Of a stretch of 64,000 nucleotides of DNA, positions 60,374-64,000 are shown in pieces. Origin of the DNA: Kitasatospora herbaricolor (GTDB lineage Bacteria > Actinomycetota > Actinomycetes > Streptomycetales > Streptomycetaceae); NCBI RefSeq assembly GCF_030813695.1, contig NZ_JAUSVA010000002.1:868001-932000 (forward strand), in the 5' to 3' direction. Numbering within the stretch: the stretch's first letter is position 1; each line of letters begins with the position of its first letter. The notes beneath the pieces were generated by a model. It was not told where the DNA came from and searched no databases. It worked only from the letters and a program-made list of their open reading frames with translations. The translations under genes and the position numbers were made by a program.

Positions 60374-61753
60374 GTGCGCAGAGCCCCTTTCACCGCCATG
60401 GCCTTGGCCGGCCTGACCGCCCTGGCGGTCCTCGGTCCGGCCGGCGCGCCGGGCGCCGCGGCCGCCCCCGCCGGTGCGGTCCCGTCCACCACCGGCACCA
60501 CCACCGCTGACGCCCCGCCGGCATCCGGACCCGCCCACCAGGTCGAGGTCTTCGGCGAGGACGGCAGCATCGGCCGCGCCCGGGTGCCGGCCGCCTCCCC
60601 GTTCGCGGCCGGCCGGCCCGACCCCCGAACACGGGGCCTGGGCGCACCCGGGGGCGCCGCCGCCGAGGACGGCGCCGTGACCGCGATCGTGCAGAACGGC
60701 GGCACCGACGCCAAGCTCGACGTCGTGATCGTCGGCGACGGCTACACCGCCGCCGAGCAGGACAGGTTCCGCGCCGACGCGGCCGCCAAGTGGCAGGAGA
60801 TCACCGCGGTCGAGCCGTACGCGACGTACCGCGCGCTGTTCAACGTCTGGGCCGTGGACGCCGTCTCGGCCGAGTCGGGCGTCTCGGGCGACCCCGACCG
60901 GGCCACCGTCCGCAGCACCGCCCTCGGCTCCTGGTTCTGGTGCGAGGAGGTGGAGCGCCTGCTGTGCGTGGACACCGACGCCGTCGAGCGGTACGCGGCC
61001 AAGGCGCCGCAGGCCGACCTCGTCGTCGTCGTGGCCAACAGCGCCAAGTACGGCGGCGCGGGCTACAACGACGTGGTGTCGCCGCTCGGGTACTCGGGCA
61101 TAGCCACGGTGGCCGGTGGCAACGCCAAGTCCGGTCAGATCGCGGTGCACGAGACCGGCCACTCGCTCGGCAAGCTCGCGGACGAGTACTCCTACGAGGA
61201 CGGCGGCGCCTACCAGGGCGACGAACCCCCGGAGGCCAACCTCACCGAGCTGACGGCGTCCCAGCTGCGGCGCACCCACAGCAAGTGGTACCGCTGGCTG
61301 GGCCGCACCTCGCCGGACGGCGGCGCCGTCGGCACCTACGAGGGCGGCGGCTACCACCCGCTCGGGCTGTACCGGCCGACCGAGAACTCGATCATGCGGT
61401 CGCTGGGGCGGGAGTTCAACCTGCCCGGCCGCGAGGCCATGATCGGCGGCTTCTACCGGTACGCCTCGGTACTGGCCAGTGCCACCCCCGCCGACGCCGT
61501 CCTCGGCCGCACCGACCAGGTCACGGTCGGCCTGGCCACCCCCGCCACCCGGCTGCGCTGGTTCGTCGACGGCCGGGAGGTCCGCTCGCTGAGCGGCCGC
61601 ACCACCGTCCAGGTCGCCTCCCTGGGCCTCGCCGGACCCAAGGGCCTGCGGCACCGCCTCACCGCGGTGGCGACCGACCCGACCCCGGACGTGCTCGACC
61701 CCGAGCTGCGCGACTCGCTGACCGACTCGCTGTCCTGGCAGGTCACCCGCTGA
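60374..61753 (+). CDS. Secreted M64 (IgA-protease-like) metallopeptidase
   Basis: The protein has 459 residues from GTG 60374 with AGGAGG about 9 nt upstream. Signal peptide: RRAPFTAMALAGLTALAVLG with Ala-rich cleavage near residue 32. M64 domain: VVIVGDGYTAAEQDRF, LFNVWAVDAVSAESG, VVVVANSAKYGGAGYND, and the zinc motif VHETGHSLGKLADEY with His259, Glu260, His263 and a downstream Asp-Glu. The substrate in soil bacteria is unknown; it is called IgA-like only by family. It is divergent from the XRE-TPR regulator, so probably induced by its signal. Confidence 0.92.
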   Translation: MRRAPFTAMALAGLTALAVLGPAGAPGAAAAPAGAVPSTTGTTTADAPPASGPAHQVEVFGEDGSIGRARVPAASPFAAGRPDPRTRGLGAPGGAAAEDGAVTAIVQNGGTDAKLDVVIVGDGYTAAEQDRFRADAAAKWQEITAVEPYATYRALFNVWAVDAVSAESGVSGDPDRATVRSTALGSWFWCEEVERLLCVDTDAVERYAAKAPQADLVVVVANSAKYGGAGYNDVVSPLGYSGIATVAGGNAKSGQIAVHETGHSLGKLADEYSYEDGGAYQGDEPPEANLTELTASQLRRTHSKWYRWLGRTSPDGGAVGTYEGGGYHPLGLYRPTENSIMRSLGREFNLPGREAMIGGFYRYASVLASATPADAVLGRTDQVTVGLATPATRLRWFVDGREVRSLSGRTTVQVASLGLAGPKGLRHRLTAVATDPTPDVLDPELRDSLTDSLSWQVTR

Positions 61754-61823
61754 GCCGCCGGGCCCGGCGCCCACCGGGGCGACGGGCCCGCTCGCGGTAC
61801 GGACGGCGGGCCGGTACGGGCGC

Positions 61824-61880
61824 CGGGCGGGCACGGACAGCGGGCAGGCACGGACAGCGGGCGGGCACGGACAGCGGGCA
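61824..61880. repeat. Three to four 17-bp tandem repeats downstream of the peptidase
   Basis: Units of the form GGGCRGGCACGGACAGC repeat about 3.5 times in the 266-nt gap between 61753 and 62020. No gene crosses them in a protein-like frame. Confidence 0.75.
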
Positions 61881-62019
61881 GGTACGGGCGGGCGCCGGGG
61901 AACGCGCCCGAAGTCAGCGCCTACCGGACCGGCCGCCCCCGCCGGGCGGAGAATGGACCGGCCGGCCGTCGTACCGCAGGCCACCACCCCTTCTCACCCG
62001 GCCGGCCCGGGAGGAACCC

Positions 62020-62829
62020 TTGCGCATCACCGACGCCCGTACCGGCCGCGGCACCGAGATCCGCCCCCGCCGCGCCGGACTGCTCCGGGTCCGCACGCTG
62101 GTCGGCGGGCCCGGCCGCCCGTTCGACCTCTCCGACCTGCGCGCCCTGCTGGTCACCGACCTGCTGCTGCGCACGGGCGAGATCCGCCACCTCCAGGTCA
62201 CGACCTCCCTCGGCCACCCGGCCACCGACCCGCAGGAGGTCAAGCTGCTCCAGCGGGACGCGGGCCTGCTGGGCATCCACCCGCCGGCCGACGACGAGAG
62301 CGGCGCGGCCGACCTGGAGGTACGGGCCCACCGAGCGGGGCCGGCCGCGCCACCGGCCGCCCCGGAGCACGCCCCGGAGGCCGGCGAGCCACCGCCGTGC
62401 ATCGAGGTCGGGCCGGTGACGGCGCCCTTCCCCCCGGACACGTCCGGCTTGCCGAGTCCGCTGGCCGCCCTGTCCCCGGCCGGCCCCGAACCCCTGGCTG
62501 TCCGCCTCGCCCTGTTCGGCACGCCCCACCACGCGCCCGTCGAACTCACCGCCGAGTCGCTCGCCGAGGCCCAGGCCACTTTGCAGCGCTGGCGCCGGGT
62601 GGTCACCGAGGCGGCCCGGACGGTCTCCAGGCCGCCGTTCGCCGACGCCGTGCAGCGCGCCTTCGACGGCTTCGCGGACGACCTGGACCCCGCGCCGGCC
62701 CTGCGGCTGCTGGACGAACTGAGCACCCGTCCGGAACTCCCGACGGGCGCCGTGTTCGAGACCTTCGTCCGGGTGGACCAGGTGCTCGCCCTGGAGCTGA
62801 GCCGCGACGTCGGCTGGTCACCCCGGTAG
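62020..62829 (+). CDS. Uncharacterised protein, possibly cysteinyl-tRNA-synthetase-related
   Basis: The protein has 269 residues from TTG 62020 with GGGAGGAA about 4 nt upstream. The N-terminal part, RITDARTGRGTEIRPRRAGL, DLSDLRALLVTDLLLR and HLQVTTSLGHPATDPQEVKL, recalls a group of streptomycete proteins distantly related to CysRS. The synthetase HIGH and KMSKS signatures and zinc Cys residues are absent, so tRNA charging is unlikely. The middle (about 105-145) is Pro/Ala-rich linker and the C-terminal third is helical (ESLAEAQATLQRWRRVV). The relationship is from memory of the family and weak; the function is unknown. Confidence 0.6.
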   Translation: MRITDARTGRGTEIRPRRAGLLRVRTLVGGPGRPFDLSDLRALLVTDLLLRTGEIRHLQVTTSLGHPATDPQEVKLLQRDAGLLGIHPPADDESGAADLEVRAHRAGPAAPPAAPEHAPEAGEPPPCIEVGPVTAPFPPDTSGLPSPLAALSPAGPEPLAVRLALFGTPHHAPVELTAESLAEAQATLQRWRRVVTEAARTVSRPPFADAVQRAFDGFADDLDPAPALRLLDELSTRPELPTGAVFETFVRVDQVLALELSRDVGWSPR

Positions 62830-62986
62830 CGGGCCCGCGCGAGCACTCCGCGGCAGGCCCTCGGGTGAAGCGACCGGCCGGCGGGGCGACCGCCCGGCGG
62901 GGCCGCCGTCCGGTGAAGCGTCCGTAGGAGTGAGAACATGTCGCGTCGTGACAGGATGTGGTCAAGTAACGACCTAGCGTGACAGC

Positions 62987-64000
62987 ATGAATGTACATCG
63001 CGCTCTCGGCGCCGCGGGCGGGCCGGGCATCTTCGAGATGCCCCGGCGCAGCAGGTTCGCAGCGCTCTTCGTGCTGACCCTGGCCCTGCTCACCTTCATC
63101 GCGGCGATCACGCCCGCCGCGGCCGCGCGCCGGGCGGGCGGAACCGTGACCGTGTTCTTCGACAACAAGAGCGACCGCGACGTGACGGCCGCCAGCGCCA
63201 ACCAGCCCGAAGGCTGCGTGATCCCCTTCGTGCCGTCCGTCATCCCCGCGGGCTCCTCGGCGAGCTGGACCGTCGCGCCCTGCGACTCCGGGTACGGCGC
63301 CAAAGCGACCGTCAACCTCTTCGTCCAGGGCGAGGGCAACGCGACGCTCCAGGTGGGCTGGGACGTCCCGATCACCGGCCAGAACACCTTCACCGAGTCG
63401 GCTCCCACCGGCTACGTGATCAGCCACACCGGTGGCACCGACCCGCAGACCCCGGTCCGGTTCGCCTTCGACTGCAACTCCAAGACCTGCGACGGCATCC
63501 CCGACGCGTGGAAGCTCAACGGCGTCACCCTCAACCCGGGTGACGGGAGCCCCGCGAAGTTCATCGACCTGAAGAAGATGGGCGCCGACGTCAACAAGCC
63601 GGACGTCTTCATCCAGCTGGACTGGATGGCCGACACCGCCCACAGCCACGCGATCGACCCCGCCGCGATCAAGCAGGTCGTGGACGCCTTCAAGAACTCG
63701 CCGTACAGCAAGCGCCAGACGGGCACCGGCATCAATCTGCACATCGACGCCGGGCCCGACAGCATCATGGACTTCGCTACGAACACCACCTGGGGCACCC
63801 TCAGCCAGGCGAAGAAGCTCACCGAGACGACCAACCTGGGCACCAAGGTCGACGGCATGTACCAGTGGGACGCCTTCACCGCGCTGAAGAACGCCGTGGG
63901 CGGGTTCCGCAGCACCGCGCGGGCGCCGATCTTCCACTATGCGATCTCGGCTCACAAGCTGGAGGTGGGCACCAACTCCAGCGGCATCTCCGCCGGCACC
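62987..64000 (+). CDS. Secreted protein, putative metallopeptidase-like, truncated at window edge
   Basis: The frame is open from ATG 62987 to the end, giving 338 residues with the C-terminus missing; ATG 63038 is an alternative start. Signal segment: FAALFVLTLALLTFIAAI then TPAAAARR. A beta-rich domain of about 100 residues (TVTVFFDNKSDRDVTAASAN, a Cys pair) is followed by DCNSKTCDGIPDAWKLNGV, a thrombospondin-type-3-like calcium motif. Then comes KPDVFIQLDWMADTAHSH and INLHIDAGPDSI, a block I associate with secreted streptomycete zinc-metalloprotease-like proteins. The expected HExxH region would lie beyond 64000, so peptidase activity is not shown here. Confidence 0.65.
   Translation, partial: MNVHRALGAAGGPGIFEMPRRSRFAALFVLTLALLTFIAAITPAAAARRAGGTVTVFFDNKSDRDVTAASANQPEGCVIPFVPSVIPAGSSASWTVAPCDSGYGAKATVNLFVQGEGNATLQVGWDVPITGQNTFTESAPTGYVISHTGGTDPQTPVRFAFDCNSKTCDGIPDAWKLNGVTLNPGDGSPAKFIDLKKMGADVNKPDVFIQLDWMADTAHSHAIDPAAIKQVVDAFKNSPYSKRQTGTGINLHIDAGPDSIMDFATNTTWGTLSQAKKLTETTNLGTKVDGMYQWDAFTALKNAVGGFRSTARAPIFHYAISAHKLEVGTNSSGISAGT

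Overview
The window is very GC-rich actinobacterial DNA and fits a Streptomycetaceae chromosome (Streptomyces or Kitasatospora; the sequence alone does not decide). Support comes from GTG/TTG starts with strong Shine-Dalgarno sites, many 4-nt stop/start overlaps (ATGA, GTGA), rare TTA codons confined to a few genes, a DasR-type site in front of nagB, an Rpf-type secreted transglycosylase, and a type VII secretion (T7SS) locus with an FHA-bearing EccC.

Region 1 (1-10.1 kb) is a T7SS locus: a truncated substrate-like membrane protein, a substrate-like protein, a WXG100-sized protein that lacks the W-x-G motif, a three-ATPase EccC, a Pro/Ala-repeat membrane protein and an ECF sigma factor. EccB, EccD, EccE and mycosin are not in the window. 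A ricin-B lectin protein and nagB (with its dre site) follow at 10.4-12.4 kb.

Region 2 (about 12.9-47.5 kb, probably reaching 52.9 kb) is a biosynthetic gene cluster that I cannot assign to a known product. Its first operon (13.1-20.0 kb) makes and modifies a cyclitol: sedoheptulose-7-phosphate-type cyclase, SDR, GMC oxidoreductase, Gfo/Idh/MocA oxidoreductase, sugar MFS transporter and HAD phosphatase. The rest is a fully dissociated thiotemplate system: an amino acid:[carrier protein] ligase, a PPTase, several free carrier proteins, two AMP-dependent ligases, a condensation-domain protein, KASIII, FabF-like and degenerate KS/CLF-like proteins. It also has the complete 4-hydroxyphenylglycine set (HmaS, Hmo, HpgT), a glycosyltransferase, an ABC exporter, a methyltransferase, an esterase, a PhyH dioxygenase, an E1 alpha/beta ThDP enzyme pair without E2/E3, and a DUF3050 haem-oxygenase-like protein. 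There is no modular NRPS or PKS.

Shared control is visible. Near-palindromes matching the HutC-subfamily GntR core (GTMTAKAC) lie at 22169, 27871, 35424 and 51617. Each sits at a fixed distance (15 or 22 nt) from a TANNNT -10 box, and each resembles the nagB site at 11566. TTA codons occur in one KS gene and in the Gfo/Idh/MocA gene. The 51617 site suggests that the BAHD-type acyltransferase (50.1-51.5 kb), beyond a pectate lyase gene, belongs to the same regulon.

Region 3 (48.3-64 kb) is mostly ordinary accessory metabolism: pectate lyase, ArsR regulator and O-methyltransferase, a PHP-family secreted protein, a fused xanthine-dehydrogenase-type molybdoenzyme with its FAD subunit, an XRE-TPR regulator divergent from a secreted M64 peptidase with a strong AT-rich operator between them, a cysteinyl-tRNA-synthetase-like protein of unknown role, and a truncated secreted protein at the right edge.
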